Notes: a model not told the origin generated them from the sequence alone. A stretch of 64,000 nt of DNA from Erwinia typographi (GCF_000773975.1 NZ_JRUQ01000024.1:1-64000), one strand, 5' to 3'. Shown: positions 42,024 through 55,732, numbered from the stretch's first letter. A program made the numbers and translations.

Positions 42024-43457
42024 ATGAGAAAATTTTCCCCCTTCCGCTCCCTAAGCGGCGCCCTGGTGTTGGTGTTAGCCAGTGGTGCTGAAAGTCAGTT
42101 AGCGCAGGCGTTAACCACGGATACCCGTGTTTCCGATGCGCCGTTCGACGATCCCGCTCGTTTCAGCCAGCCGCTGCCCGATTTAGGCAGTGCCGCTAAC
42201 GATGACAGCGCGATCGCGGAGCGCGTTGCCAAAGCGATGAAAACCATTGGCGAAGCCAGCATGAACAGCAGCGACGACCAGTCACTGGGCGATCGGGCCG
42301 GGCAGTGGGCTTTCAACCATTTCCGTGATGAGGCGGCAAAGCGCGCTGAAACCGAGGGGCAGGAGCTGCTCTCGCCGTACGGCCGGGCAAACCTGTCGCT
42401 GATGGTAGATATGCAGGGCAGCTTTGACGGCACGTCTGCCCAACTGGTTACGCCCTGGGCGGACAACTACCGCTACCTCACCTTTAGCCAGCTTGGCGTT
42501 CAGCAGACGGACTATGGTTTGGTGGGCAATGCAGGATTGGGGCAGCGGCTGGTGGCGGGCAGTTGGCGGCTGGGCTACAACGCCTTTGTCGACCAGCTGT
42601 TTGAATCCAACCAGCAGCGCGGATCGCTGGGCGCCGAAGCCTGGGGAGACTACCTGCGCTTTTCGGCGAACTATTATCAGCCGCTCTCCGGCTGGCGCGA
42701 CCGGACCCATGAAAGCGAAATGCGCATGGCGCGCGGCTATGATATTACCACCCAGGGCTATCTGCCATTCTACCGCCAGCTGGGCATGTCGCTGAGCTAT
42801 GAGCAGTATCTGGGCAACAATGTTGACCTTTTTAACAGCGGCACGCTGGGCAGCAATCCGTCGGCGATTGAGCTTGGCGTCAGCTATACGCCAGTGCCGC
42901 TGTTTACCGTTACCGCCTCGCATAAAACGGCCGACACCGGCGAAACGCAGGATCAGTTCGGCCTGAAGATGAATTATCAGATAGGCGTGGCGCTGAGCAA
43001 GCAGCTCTCGGCTGACAACGTGGCGGCGGCACGATCGCTGAGCGGCAGCCGCTACGATACGGTGAATCGCAATAACTCGCCGGTGATGGAGTTCCGCCAG
43101 CGAAAAACGCTGTCGGTGTTCCTGGCAACGCCGCCGTGGCAGGTGCAGCCGGGTGAAACGCTGCCGCTGAAGCTGCAAATTCGTAATGCTAATGCTATTA
43201 AGGCGATTGACTGGCAGGGCGATACCCAGGCGCTGAGCCTGACGCCACCGGCCAGCAACACCAGTCCGCAGGGCTGGAGCATTATTATCCCGGCGTGGGA
43301 CAGCGCTGAAGGAGCGAGCAACGAATATCGGCTTTCCGTCACGCTGGAGGACAGTAAGCAGCAGCGCGTAACTTCCAACTGGATCACGCTGAAGCTGGTT
43401 CAGCCGGTGACTTTACAGGGCAGCAGCGCCAGTCAGTTTGATTTGATGGCACCTTAG
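42024..43457 (+). CDS. ychO: Invasin-like outer membrane protein YchO (inverse autotransporter barrel)
   Basis: ATG 42024 behind GAGG gives 477 aa, close to E. coli YchO (464); GTG 41988 would extend it. After a signal-like N-terminus comes the intimin/invasin beta-barrel: WAFNHFRDEAAKRAETEGQE, LSPYGRANLSLMVD, LGYNAFVDQLFESNQQRGSL, YLRFSANYYQPLSGWRD and YDITTQGYLPFYRQLGMSLS. A single Ig-like region ends the protein (residues about 370-470); there are no repeated adhesin domains. In E. coli ychO lies close to chaC, so the two accessory clusters have separated these genes. Confidence 0.85.
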   Translation: MRKFSPFRSLSGALVLVLASGAESQLAQALTTDTRVSDAPFDDPARFSQPLPDLGSAANDDSAIAERVAKAMKTIGEASMNSSDDQSLGDRAGQWAFNHFRDEAAKRAETEGQELLSPYGRANLSLMVDMQGSFDGTSAQLVTPWADNYRYLTFSQLGVQQTDYGLVGNAGLGQRLVAGSWRLGYNAFVDQLFESNQQRGSLGAEAWGDYLRFSANYYQPLSGWRDRTHESEMRMARGYDITTQGYLPFYRQLGMSLSYEQYLGNNVDLFNSGTLGSNPSAIELGVSYTPVPLFTVTASHKTADTGETQDQFGLKMNYQIGVALSKQLSADNVAAARSLSGSRYDTVNRNNSPVMEFRQRKTLSVFLATPPWQVQPGETLPLKLQIRNANAIKAIDWQGDTQALSLTPPASNTSPQGWSIIIPAWDSAEGASNEYRLSVTLEDSKQQRVTSNWITLKLVQPVTLQGSSASQFDLMAP

Positions 43458-43596
43458 CCCGCTGTGGGATGATGCCGGAAACCCCGGCACTGTCAATATC
43501 CGGCCCACAAATAAATGTGACTTAACTCACAAAAAATAGCTGGGCAGCGCGGCGGTTCTTTGCCAGAATTCACAAAAATCCTGCATATCTGCCAAC

Positions 43597-44502
43597 ATGA
43601 TAATTCGTCCGCATGCCCACTGGTTTGTCCGTTTGTTCTCCTGGCACGGTTCCGTGCTGTCCGGCATTCTTTTCCGCCTTGGTTTGAATTTACTGATGTC
43701 GGTGGTGGCGATCTTTTGCCTCGACTGGTATGAGACGCTGGGCGTAAAGCTTACCCTGGCGCCGTTCAGCCTGCTCGGCGTCTCCATCGCTATCTTCCTC
43801 GGGTTTCGTAACAGCGTCTGCTATGCGCGTTTTACCGAGGCCAGGCTGTTTTGGGGAGGATTGCTGATCGCCTGCCGTACCATCCTGCGTCAGGTGCACG
43901 CCATTTCACCTGCTGACGCGCCGCGTATCACCGCGCTGCTGATGGCATTTTGCTACAGCCTGAAGCACCAACTGCGTAAGACCGACCCGAGAAAGGATCT
44001 GCAACGCTATCTGGGCGATGAGACTGACGATGTGCTCAGACGTCGCGCGCCGACCAATGTGATTGAGATGAAGATATCCCGCTGGCTGGGCGAGCAGCGC
44101 CGCAGCGGGGCGGTTTCCGATATCGTTTTTACGCAGCTGGACGACAGTATCCATCAGCTGTCGCAGGTGCTTGGCGGCTGTGAGCGCCTGGCCAGTATGC
44201 CGTTGCCGTTTGCCTACGGGCTGCTGCTGCATCGGACGGTTTATCTGTTCTGTACGCTGCTGCCGTTTGCGCTGGTGCCGGATCTTCACTATATGACGCC
44301 GCTGGTCTCGGTATTTATATCCTATACCTTTCTGTCGCTGGACACGCTGGCGGAAGAGCTGGAGATGCCGTTCGGCTATGCTAATAATCATCTGCCGATG
44401 GATGCGATGTGCACCAATATCGAGATCAATCTGCTGGAAATGAATAACCAGCGCGAGCTGCCTGAAACGCCGGTGCCGGACAGACATTACCGACTGACCT
44501 GA
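43597..44502 (+). CDS. yneE: Bestrophin-like inner membrane channel (YneE family)
   Basis: The 301-aa protein belongs to the bacterial bestrophin/UPF0187 family (E. coli YneE is about 304 aa). Marks are FSLLGVSIAIFLGFRNSVCY ARFTEAR region, WGGLLIACRT, and near the end LSLDTLAEELEMPFGYANNH LPMD. Bacterial bestrophins are cation-selective pentameric channels. It probably has its own promoter; neighbours do not suggest a role. Confidence 0.85.
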   Translation: MIIRPHAHWFVRLFSWHGSVLSGILFRLGLNLLMSVVAIFCLDWYETLGVKLTLAPFSLLGVSIAIFLGFRNSVCYARFTEARLFWGGLLIACRTILRQVHAISPADAPRITALLMAFCYSLKHQLRKTDPRKDLQRYLGDETDDVLRRRAPTNVIEMKISRWLGEQRRSGAVSDIVFTQLDDSIHQLSQVLGGCERLASMPLPFAYGLLLHRTVYLFCTLLPFALVPDLHYMTPLVSVFISYTFLSLDTLAEELEMPFGYANNHLPMDAMCTNIEINLLEMNNQRELPETPVPDRHYRLT

Positions 44503-44603
44503 TATCTGCAATTCCCGTAGAGACTAGCTGGGGCTTCCCAACGGAATGACTAGTACGCACCTGGAAGACATTCAGCTTCGTTACGAGTCGATTACCTGGA
44601 AAT

Positions 44604-44629
44604 AAAAAAAAGGGCCACGAGGGCCCTTT
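44604..44629 (-). terminator. Terminator of the porin gene
   Basis: Read on the minus strand, AGGGCC pairs with GGCCCT across a short loop, followed by seven T's (44610-44604). Confidence 0.8.
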
Positions 44630-44685
44630 GGGTGAGGACCTTCCATCGACACAGGCGGAAGGCAATGACGAACGCGTTTAAAGCA

Positions 44686-45750
44686 TCAGAACTGGTAGGT
44701 CAGTCCTATTGCGGTGATGTCATCCGAAGCCAGACCCAGCGGGTTATCGCTGTCCAGCAGGTTGATACGGTATTCGGTATACGCCACCATGTTTTTGTTG
44801 AAGTAGTAGTTTGCGCCGACGCTGGCATATTTATAGATATCCGCGCTGCCGACAGACTCTATATCTTTAGCGCGTGAAGACACATAGGCCAGAGAAGGGC
44901 GTAAGCCGTTCAGGAACTGATACTGCGCCACCACTTCAAAATCCTGCGCCTTATTGGCAAAGCCGCCGCTAATTGGGGTCGCGTTGTGGGTTTCGCCATA
45001 CATTGCCGCCAGATAAATCTGGTTGGCATCATATTTGATGGCGGTAGCCCACAGTTCGGCACGATCGCCTTCACCCCGATCGGCCTGATTCTGCTTCGTG
45101 GTGCGATCAATGTTGGCATAAGCTCCCGTCACCGCCAGGCCGAAATTATACTCATAGGCCAGCGACATGGCGTAGCCGTCACCGTTGGAGCGACGCACGG
45201 CGCTGCTGTCGGTGCGCTCATTCTTACCCTGATACTGGAGCGCTACGCTCAGGCCATCAACCAGACCGAAGAAGTTACTGTTTCGCCAGGTTGCCACGCC
45301 GGTTGAGCGGCCGGCCAGGAAAGCATCCGTGTGGGCCGCGTCGCCGCCGAAGTTCGGTAGCATATCGGTGTAGGCCAACGCATCATAAATCAGGCCGTAA
45401 TTACGACCATAGTCCAGCGACCCTGCGTCACCAAATTTCAACCCGGCATAGCCCAGTCGGGATTTGTTGCCTTTCTGTGCGTCTTCTCCTTCCGGATTAC
45501 CCAGCTCGAACTGATATTCCCATCTGCCGTAGCCACTGAGCTGGTCAGTAATTTGCGTTTCCCCTTTAAAGCCCAGTCGGGCATAGCTGTTATCACCATT
45601 GTGAGCATCATCAGAGGAAAATAAATGGCTAACGTCTACCTTGCCAGTAAGGTCTAATTTATTACTCTCTTTATTATAAATCTCCGCCGCATTAACGTTA
45701 CCCATCCCGAAGAGGACAGGGATAGCCCATACCAGAAAATTGCGCTTCAT
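44686..45750 (-). CDS. General porin (OmpC/OmpF/OmpN family)
   Basis: The 354-aa protein has a signal peptide ending VNAAEIYN and the 16-strand trimeric porin pattern: [59 protein letters not shown], the constriction loop with MLPNFGGD, and a C-terminal Phe (LTYQF) for BAM recognition. The loop reads PNFGGD where OmpF/OmpC have PEFGGD. It cannot be named more precisely. It has a long AT-rich upstream region and a terminator of its own. Confidence 0.88.
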   Translation of the reverse strand: MKRNFLVWAIPVLFGMGNVNAAEIYNKESNKLDLTGKVDVSHLFSSDDAHNGDNSYARLGFKGETQITDQLSGYGRWEYQFELGNPEGEDAQKGNKSRLGYAGLKFGDAGSLDYGRNYGLIYDALAYTDMLPNFGGDAAHTDAFLAGRSTGVATWRNSNFFGLVDGLSVALQYQGKNERTDSSAVRRSNGDGYAMSLAYEYNFGLAVTGAYANIDRTTKQNQADRGEGDRAELWATAIKYDANQIYLAAMYGETHNATPISGGFANKAQDFEVVAQYQFLNGLRPSLAYVSSRAKDIESVGSADIYKYASVGANYYFNKNMVAYTEYRINLLDSDNPLGLASDDITAIGLTYQF

Positions 45751-46454
45751 TTTTATTTACCCTGTGAGTAATTATCGTTATGACGCCGTTATACGTCGGA
45801 TAAGAAGGTGGCATAAATTAATTTTTTATTCTAAATAAATAGGTGTAACAAAATGTAATTTTAATATTGGCGTGTTTATTTTGATAGTGTTTATCTTTCG
45901 TTTATGTTTTTTGTGCTGCAGGGTTATTTACGTGAAATAAAATTGCGTTAGTAGAATCCTTAATTAATACACTGTTTTATATCATTTTTATATTTTGTTA
46001 TTAACATTATTGCAATGCGGGTGGGGGGCTGATGGCACAACTTAAAGAGTTGCAGGGATTTTCTGCAATAAGCGGTAAAAATAATTACTGATACGCGTAA
46101 TATAATTTAAGTCTTTATTGTTAATTGCAAGTTGCTAAATATTTCTTAATCAGCATGGGGTTTTTTTTGCTTAAGAATTCTTAAGGTGATTATTGCTGCC
46201 CAGACGCGTGATTAAATTAATTCAATTTTAATTAGTTTGATGGTTAATTATTATCAGGAAGCAGTATTCCTCCAGCGGATTCCTAATTTTTTCTTTTTTT
46301 TCGCTGGCAGCATGTTGAGTCAACGCTGGATTTCTTAAGTCTGCCGTTACCTCGCCAGGCAAGAATCTACGGGGATCTTTGGCGTCAGGAGAAAGTAAAG
46401 CAGCCTGCTGAACCCGTTGCCAAATACGTGTTCGCCTACAGAACTGTCCTGGTT

Positions 46455-46471
46455 TGCTCTGTTTTGGTGCA
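46455..46471 (+). promoter_or_regulatory. NtrC-like enhancer site 1
   Basis: TGCTCTGTTTTGGTGCA fits the NtrC consensus (TGCAC-N-TGGTGCA type). It lies about 260 bases before the expected astC start. Confidence 0.55.
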
Positions 46472-46474
46472 GGC

Positions 46475-46491
46475 TGTTCGTTTTTGGTGCG
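46475..46491 (+). promoter_or_regulatory. NtrC-like enhancer site 2
   Basis: TGTTCGTTTTTGGTGCG, exactly 20 bases (two helical turns) after site 1, so two dimers could bind on one face of the DNA. Confidence 0.5.
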
Positions 46492-46700
46492 CTAAATGCC
46501 TCTTTTTAAACCGTAATTTCGGCGTCGATCACAAAAGCGATATTTTATTTTTCGACTGCATAATTCCGCTGATTTTTATTCGGTAAACCATCGCCGATCG
46601 GATGGTTATTCACTTTTTATGCATTAAGTGTGCATAAGAATAGGATGTAACTTATTGATATTACATGCATCAATATCATTTATGCATTTTTATCGCTGGC

Positions 46701-46716
46701 TGGCACGCTGCGTGCA
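46701..46716 (+). promoter_or_regulatory. Sigma54 promoter of the ast operon
   Basis: TGGCACGCTGCGTGCA has GG (46702-46703) and GC (46714-46715) exactly 10 bases apart with the TGGCAC -24 consensus. Start is expected near 46727. E. coli astC is likewise driven by sigma54 and NtrC under nitrogen limitation. Confidence 0.75.
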
Positions 46717-46804
46717 AATTACAGTAGGGGCGCAGTGATTCATTTTATTAACATTATTTAAACTTTTAAGTTACCTGCCAGCGAGCAGTAAAACAGAGGC
46801 CGTT

Positions 46805-48021
46805 ATGAACCCGTCAGTATCTCGTGAAAATTTCGATCGGTGGATTGTTCCAACCTATGCGCCTGCCAGCTTCGTGCCGGTGCGGGCTGAAGGCTCAACG
46901 CTGTGGGATCAGCAGGGTAACGCCTATATCGATTTTGCCGGCGGCATTGCGGTTAACGCCCTTGGCCATGCCCATCCTGACTTACAGCAGGCGTTGCAGC
47001 AGCAGGCCGCACGCCTGTGGCACACCGGTAACGGCTACACCAACGAACCTATTTTGCGCTTAGCGAAACAGCTGATTGACGCCACCTTCGCCGACCGCGT
47101 TTTTTTCTGCAATTCCGGCGCGGAAGCCAATGAAGCCGCTCTGAAGCTGGCGCGTAAATATGCTCATGACCAGGCTGGCGAGCAGAAAAGTGGGATTGTG
47201 GCTTTCAAAAATGCTTTTCACGGCCGCACGCTGTTTACCGTTTCCGCCGGTGGTCAGCCAGCCTATTCAAAAGACTTCGCGCCGCTGCCTGCTGGCATTC
47301 AGCACGCCGTCTATAACGATCTGGCCTCGGCGGCCGCCCTGATTAATGACCAGACCTGCGCGGTGATCGTTGAGCCAATTCAGGGAGAAGGGGGCGTTGT
47401 TCCGGCCGAGCCAGCCTTCCTGCGCGGACTGCGTGAGATTTGCGACAGGCACCAGGCGCTGCTGATTTTCGATGAGGTGCAAAGCGGCGTTGGCAGAACC
47501 GGTTCGCTGTATGCCTATATGCACTACGGCGTGACGCCAGATGTGTTGACCACCGCGAAAGCGCTCGGCGGCGGTTTCCCAATTGGCGCGATGCTGACAA
47601 CCGAAAAACTGGCGGCGGCGATGAGCGTGGGCACGCACGGCACGACTTACGGCGGCAACCCGCTGGCTGGTGCGGTCGGCGGAAAAGTGATGGAGCTGAT
47701 CAACACGCCGGAGATGATGGCGGGCGTCGCGCTGCGCCACCAGTGGTTTATCGACGGTCTGAACGGCATTAATCAGCGCCTGCGCCTGTTCAGTGAAATT
47801 CGCGGCCTCGGGCTGCTGATCGGCTGCGTGTTGAATCAGGATTACAGCGGTAAGGCGAAGCTGATCAATCAGGCAGCGGCGAAAGAAGGGCTGATGGTAC
47901 TGATTGCCGGAGCCAGCGTGGTGCGCTTTGCGCCGTCCCTGATTATCTCTGAAGAGGAAGTGAAAGAGGGACTTGCCCGCTTTGAGGCAGCCTGCCGCGC
48001 GGTGATTGAAGGGGCAGGATC

Positions 48022-48025
<4 letters not shown>
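46805..48025 (+). CDS. astC: Succinylornithine transaminase
   Basis: AstC moves the amino group of succinylornithine to 2-oxoglutarate in the arginine succinyltransferase (AST) pathway. The 406-aa protein is a class III PLP aminotransferase: [47 protein letters not shown] and the PLP Lys in [15 protein letters not shown]. It heads astCADBE; its stop overlaps the astA start. Confidence 0.94.
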
Positions 48026-51844
<3,819 letters not shown>

Positions 51845-51858
51845 TCAGGGATGAAGTG

Positions 51859-51888
51859 AGGCGCGTCGGCTGACTTTGTGGCGCGCCT
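51859..51888 (+). other. Hairpin between astB and astE
   Basis: AGGCGCG (51859-51865) pairs with CGCGCCT (51882-51888) in the only real gap of the operon (85 bases). There is no T-run; it may tune astE expression or RNA processing. Confidence 0.5.
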
Positions 51889-51929
51889 TGCCATGATGAA
51901 GGAGTAGAAACTCACAACAAGGAGAACGT

Positions 51930-52931
51930 ATGCAGGACTTCCTGAAACAAACCCTCAGCGGCGAGCCGCCTGAACAACGCTCAGGGCGTAATGACCAGCT
52001 CAGCTGGCAGTGGCTGGATGAGGGCATCCTTGAGATGACCCCGCTCAATGCTTCCTCTCAGGCGCTGGTGATTTCCGCCGGCGTCCACGGTAATGAAACC
52101 GCGCCGGTAGAAATACTGAATGAGCTGGTCGGCCAGCTGCTGCGGGGCGAGAAGCCGTTGCTTCCCCGATTGATGGTGATTTACGGCAATCCGTCGGCGC
52201 TGCGCGTTAACAAGCGCTATCTGCGCTGCGATATTAACCGCATGTTTGGCGGCCGCTGGCAGCAGTATGAAGACTGCCCTGAGGCACGGCGGGCCTGGCG
52301 TCTTGAGCAGGCGATGGAGACCTTCTGGCAGGTCGGCTGCCATGAGGAAACGCGCTGGCATCTCGATATGCATACGGCTATTCGTGGCTCATATCATGCG
52401 CGGTTCGGCGTAATGCCGCTGCGCGAAACGCCGTGGCCGCAAGACTTTCTGCACTGGCTGGCTTCCGCTGGCCTTGAAGCGCTGGTGTTTCACCGCGCAC
52501 CGGGCGGAACCTTTACCCACTATAGCTGCCGCCACTTCAGCGCCAGCAGCTGTACGCTTGAGCTGGGTAAGGCGCTGCCGTTTGGCAGCAATGATCTAGC
52601 GCAGTTCAGCGCGGCGCAGCAGTCGCTGGCCGCGATTCTGTTTGGGGAAGCCTTACCTGAGGTAACGGCGCCGCCGCGCTGCTATCGGGTTTCGCAGCAG
52701 ATCACTCGCCGCACTGAAGCATTTATCCTGCATATGAGCGGCGAGACGCTCAATTTCACCGCCTTTCCTCAGGGAACGCTGCTGGCCGAAGATGGAGATA
52801 CGCGCTTTTACGTGCAGCAGGCGAGGGAATACGTCATGTTCCCCAATCCGAACGTCGCGCTGGGTCAGCGGGCAGGCCTGATGCTGGTGGAGGATAATGC
52901 GCACAACGACGCGCTGGGTTCAGAGCGGTAG
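51930..52931 (+). CDS. astE: Succinylglutamate desuccinylase
   Basis: AstE releases glutamate and succinate from succinylglutamate, ending the AST pathway. The 333-aa protein is a zinc-dependent M14-like hydrolase with the metal motif SAGVHGNETAPVEIL, LRCDINRMFGG, WHLDMHTAIRGS and a late ELGKALPFG. AAGGAGAA precedes the ATG. Confidence 0.94.
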   Translation: MQDFLKQTLSGEPPEQRSGRNDQLSWQWLDEGILEMTPLNASSQALVISAGVHGNETAPVEILNELVGQLLRGEKPLLPRLMVIYGNPSALRVNKRYLRCDINRMFGGRWQQYEDCPEARRAWRLEQAMETFWQVGCHEETRWHLDMHTAIRGSYHARFGVMPLRETPWPQDFLHWLASAGLEALVFHRAPGGTFTHYSCRHFSASSCTLELGKALPFGSNDLAQFSAAQQSLAAILFGEALPEVTAPPRCYRVSQQITRRTEAFILHMSGETLNFTAFPQGTLLAEDGDTRFYVQQAREYVMFPNPNVALGQRAGLMLVEDNAHNDALGSER

Positions 52932-53318
52932 TTGCTCTGCCGGAAGAGTTAAGGGCGATTGCCGTGCCGGTCGCCTGGTATTTCAGCCTGGCGCTCCATT
53001 TATTTCGTTATCCAGGCTCCCGCTGGCCGCCGGGTCAAAAAACGTATCCCCGGCTGCGTGAGGAAGCCTTACTTTTCCCTTTCCGGATCCTGTCGTTCGT
53101 ATTACACTTCTCCATAATTTCTGCATTAATTAGCGTAAATTCATATCTGTTAGCAATTCCTCACGCTATTCTTCGCATTCTCTCCATGATTGCCACCATT
53201 TTGTCTTTTATGCTTTCAGGGCTTTACCAACGCTCTGAGTACTTGACGTTCAGCGCCCTAAACTGAGTTCCGACATCACGACATTGCTGTCGTCACAGAA
53301 CTGAAAAGTAAGGATAAA
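52932..53318. other. astE-spy intergenic region with leader hairpin
   Basis: About 390 bases without a supported gene; a frame at 52964-53266 has no ribosome binding site and no family features. Just before spy, AGTTC/GAACT (53266-53270/53298-53302) encloses ACGAC/GTCGT (53278-53282/53289-53293), forming a hairpin in the spy leader. CpxR or BaeR boxes, expected from E. coli, could not be identified with confidence. Confidence 0.45.
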
Positions 53319-53819
53319 ATGATGCGTAAATTAACTTCTGTTGTTGTTGCTATGACCCTGGCCCTGGGTGCTGCGAATATCGTTCACGCTGCGGCTGATA
53401 ATATGACGCCTCCTCCGGCCGGAGCGGATAAAGGCATGATGCATATGCCACCTCGTCACGGCGGAATGCACCATGACATGTTTAAAGGCCTGAACCTGAC
53501 GGATGCGCAGAAAACACAAATGCGCGCCATCATGAGAGACGCCCATAAAGAGATGAAGCGTCCTTCTCTGGACGATCGTCGCGCTATGCACAGCATTATT
53601 GCTTCCGACAGTTTCGACCAGGCTAAGGCTGAAGCCCAGGCAACCAAAATGTCTGAGGATGGCAAAGCCCGCGCGCTGGAGATGATGGCAACGCAGAACA
53701 AGATGTACAACGTGCTGACGCCAGAGCAGAAAAAGCAGTTCAACCAGAACTTTGAGAAACGTCTGACTGAAAAGCCTCGCCACGAAGGTAAAATGCTGCC
53801 ATCAGACGCGCAAGGCTAA
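53319..53819 (+). CDS. spy: Periplasmic chaperone Spy
   Basis: Spy is an ATP-independent periplasmic chaperone made under envelope stress (Cpx/Bae in E. coli). The 166-aa protein (ATG 53319 or 53322 after AAGGATAA) has a signal peptide (TSVVVAMTLALGAANIVHAA) and the paired LTxxQ motifs: LNLTDAQKTQMRAIM and VLTPEQKKQFNQNF, with a Met/His-rich N-terminus. It lies next to the ast operon as in E. coli. Confidence 0.92.
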   Translation: MMRKLTSVVVAMTLALGAANIVHAAADNMTPPPAGADKGMMHMPPRHGGMHHDMFKGLNLTDAQKTQMRAIMRDAHKEMKRPSLDDRRAMHSIIASDSFDQAKAEAQATKMSEDGKARALEMMATQNKMYNVLTPEQKKQFNQNFEKRLTEKPRHEGKMLPSDAQG

Positions 53820-53905
53820 GCCCTGCTGAAATAAATTGAGACCGCCGACGTTGTTCACACAGGCCCTGATGCCGTGGACAGCGTCGGCGGTTTCGTTTGT
53901 GCGGC

Positions 53906-54769
53906 TCAGAGAAGGGAAAGGATGGGATACTTGCCGCTCAGGATGGGTTTACACAGAATTTTGTAGCCGTCGCTGTCAAAGCCCTGCGGCGTGGTGGTCA
54001 GGCTGCTGGCCTGCGCCAGATCCTCTACCGTGCCCAGATAAAACCAGTTATTGATGATATGAATCTGCTGGTGGCTGACGCCCTGTTCGACCACGCCTAC
54101 CGCGCCTTGCCACGGCCAGCACTGCACCCGCACCCGTTCCAGCGCCGTCAGCAGGCGAAGGTTATGCTGCTGCGGACTCTCTTTACCACAGCAGGCTCCC
54201 GCGCAGCGCCCGAGGCTGGCGCGGAAGCAGGCGCGTCCCTGCTGTAACTTTTCCAGTCCTAGCAGCCCAAGGCAAAGACGCTGTTCGTCAGCGATTTTTT
54301 GCAGGGTTTCCAGCGCCGCGTGGCGGTTTGCGTACAGGCCGAACAGATCCGGCGTATGGGAAAAATCCAGCTCTTTCGCGTAAACCACCCTCGGTTTCCC
54401 GTCGCTGATATGCAGTGAGCAGAGTTGGCGATTTTTACGCAGCCGCTTATTGAACAGCGGCTGCTGAACCTTAATCATCTGCGCTTCAAGCAGCAGGGCG
54501 CCCAGCTCGCCAGCGGTGGGGATAAAGGTGACGTGCCGGGCCTGCCGCAGCATTCTGGCCTCGTCCGGGGTGCGAAAATGCGACATCACCCGGCTGCGGA
54601 TATTGACGCTTTTGCCAATGTACAGCGGCATCGTCTCGCTCTCGCCGTGAAAAACATACACGCCGGGAAGAGAGGGCAACCCTTCAAGAGAAGGACGAAG
54701 ATGATCGGGGTATTGATAAATCGCCGCGGGTTCAAACTCCAGGCGATGGCTTGCTGCACGTCTTGCCAC
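53906..54769 (-). CDS. cho: Excinuclease Cho (UvrC-like endonuclease)
   Basis: Cho makes the 3' incision at UvrAB-bound lesions. The 287-aa protein (E. coli 295) carries the GIY-YIG nuclease domain (about residues 30-110): LPGVYVFHGESE, LYIGKSVNIRSRVMSHF and an ELGALLLEAQMIKVQQPLFN helix. The UvrC Cys-rich region follows (GRCAGACCGKES). A LexA box lies 16-31 bases upstream of its start. Confidence 0.92.
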   Translation of the reverse strand: MARRAASHRLEFEPAAIYQYPDHLRPSLEGLPSLPGVYVFHGESETMPLYIGKSVNIRSRVMSHFRTPDEARMLRQARHVTFIPTAGELGALLLEAQMIKVQQPLFNKRLRKNRQLCSLHISDGKPRVVYAKELDFSHTPDLFGLYANRHAALETLQKIADEQRLCLGLLGLEKLQQGRACFRASLGRCAGACCGKESPQQHNLRLLTALERVRVQCWPWQGAVGVVEQGVSHQQIHIINNWFYLGTVEDLAQASSLTTTPQGFDSDGYKILCKPILSGKYPILSLL

Positions 54770-54784
54770 ACTGCACTCCAGTTA

Positions 54785-54800
54785 CTGGTTACATGTACAG
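54785..54800 (-). promoter_or_regulatory. LexA (SOS) box of cho
   Basis: CTGGTTACATGTACAG fits CTG-N10-CAG. It lies directly upstream of cho, an SOS gene in E. coli. It is the second SOS box seen in this window. Confidence 0.75.
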
Positions 54801-54834
54801 TGTAGCAGGACGCAAGCAGAGAGAAAAGCCGCCG

Positions 54835-55719
54835 CTAACGGGTGGCACGCCAACAAATCAAGGAGCCGACGGTAACCATCACCACGCCCTGCCAGAAACT
54901 GAAGGCAGGCGTCAGCTGAAGCCACAGTGAGGCCAGCAGGGCGGAGAAAACCGGGGTGAAATAGGAGGCGGTCGCCAGCAGGGTCATGTTGCCGTGCTGA
55001 ATCCCCGTGTTCCAGGCCGAGTAGGCTATTGCCGTAGAGGCCGCCATAAACAGCACTTCCAGTATGACCGACGGGCTGAACTGCATCGGCTGGGGCTGGC
55101 CGCCAATAGCCAGCTTCAGCCACAGCGCGACGGCAGTGATCAGGAAAAACAGCGTCACGCCGCTCTGGCCCTGCGCATAGCGCCGGGTAACGTTGTTGTA
55201 CAGCGCCCAGGCGATGGCGGCGAAGAAGGCCAGGCCGTAGGCGAGCGGATTATCCATCACGTTGTGCCACAGCAGCATCGGCGTCCAGCGACTGTCGCCT
55301 TTCAACACCCAGATAATGCCGCTAAGCGCCAGCGCTAAGCCAGGCCACAGCCACCAGCGAAAGCGCTGCTGGTTGAAGGGAATGGCGAAAACAATGGTCA
55401 GGCTGGGCCACAGGTAGTTGATCATCCCCAGCTCAAGCGCCTGAGGACGACTGTGGGCGAGGCCAATCGACACGGCGAGGCAGATTTCATAGCTGACGAA
55501 CAGCGCGCCGCCCCACCATAAATAGCGGGGAGGCAGATTACGCCAGCCGGGCAACCCGCGGGCCAGGCAAAGAAACAGCGCGCTGGCGCTGTAGATCAGC
55601 GCCGCGCCGCCGGTGGCGCCAAGCGATTCGGAGATACTGCGAATCAGCCCGACGGTGGTGCTCCATAAAACAATGGCGCAGAGGCCGGTCAGCGTCGCGC
55701 GTTGCTGTGTCAGTGCCAT
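54835..55719 (-). CDS. yddG: Aromatic amino acid exporter YddG (DMT superfamily)
   Basis: ATG 55719 gives a 294-aa protein matching YddG in length and start (QQRATLTGLCAIVLWSTTVG). It has ten membrane segments in two EamA repeats; YddG-like stretches include LGATGGAALIYSASAL, SYEICLAVSIGLAHSR, MINYLWPSLTIVFAI and HGNMTLLATASYFTPV. YddG exports aromatic amino acids and some drugs. Confidence 0.87.
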   Translation of the reverse strand: MALTQQRATLTGLCAIVLWSTTVGLIRSISESLGATGGAALIYSASALFLCLARGLPGWRNLPPRYLWWGGALFVSYEICLAVSIGLAHSRPQALELGMINYLWPSLTIVFAIPFNQQRFRWWLWPGLALALSGIIWVLKGDSRWTPMLLWHNVMDNPLAYGLAFFAAIAWALYNNVTRRYAQGQSGVTLFFLITAVALWLKLAIGGQPQPMQFSPSVILEVLFMAASTAIAYSAWNTGIQHGNMTLLATASYFTPVFSALLASLWLQLTPAFSFWQGVVMVTVGSLICWRATR

Positions 55720-55732
55720 GAGGTCCCGGTAG

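Larger units (their letters stand above)
45751..46804. promoter_or_regulatory. Long AT-rich control region between porin and ast operon
   Basis: About 1,050 bases contain no supported gene. The porin side (45751-46250) is very AT-rich, as at OmpR/H-NS-controlled porin promoters, but no box is certain. The ast side carries two NtrC-like sites (46455-46471, 46475-46491), an inverted repeat TTATGCA/TGCATAA (46617-46623/46631-46637) that might be an ArgR-type site, and a sigma54 promoter (46701-46716). Confidence 0.55.

Noticed and set aside
52964..53266. 100-codon frame upstream of spy
   Set aside because: No Shine-Dalgarno sequence, no conserved motif, and it fills what is a promoter region in relatives.
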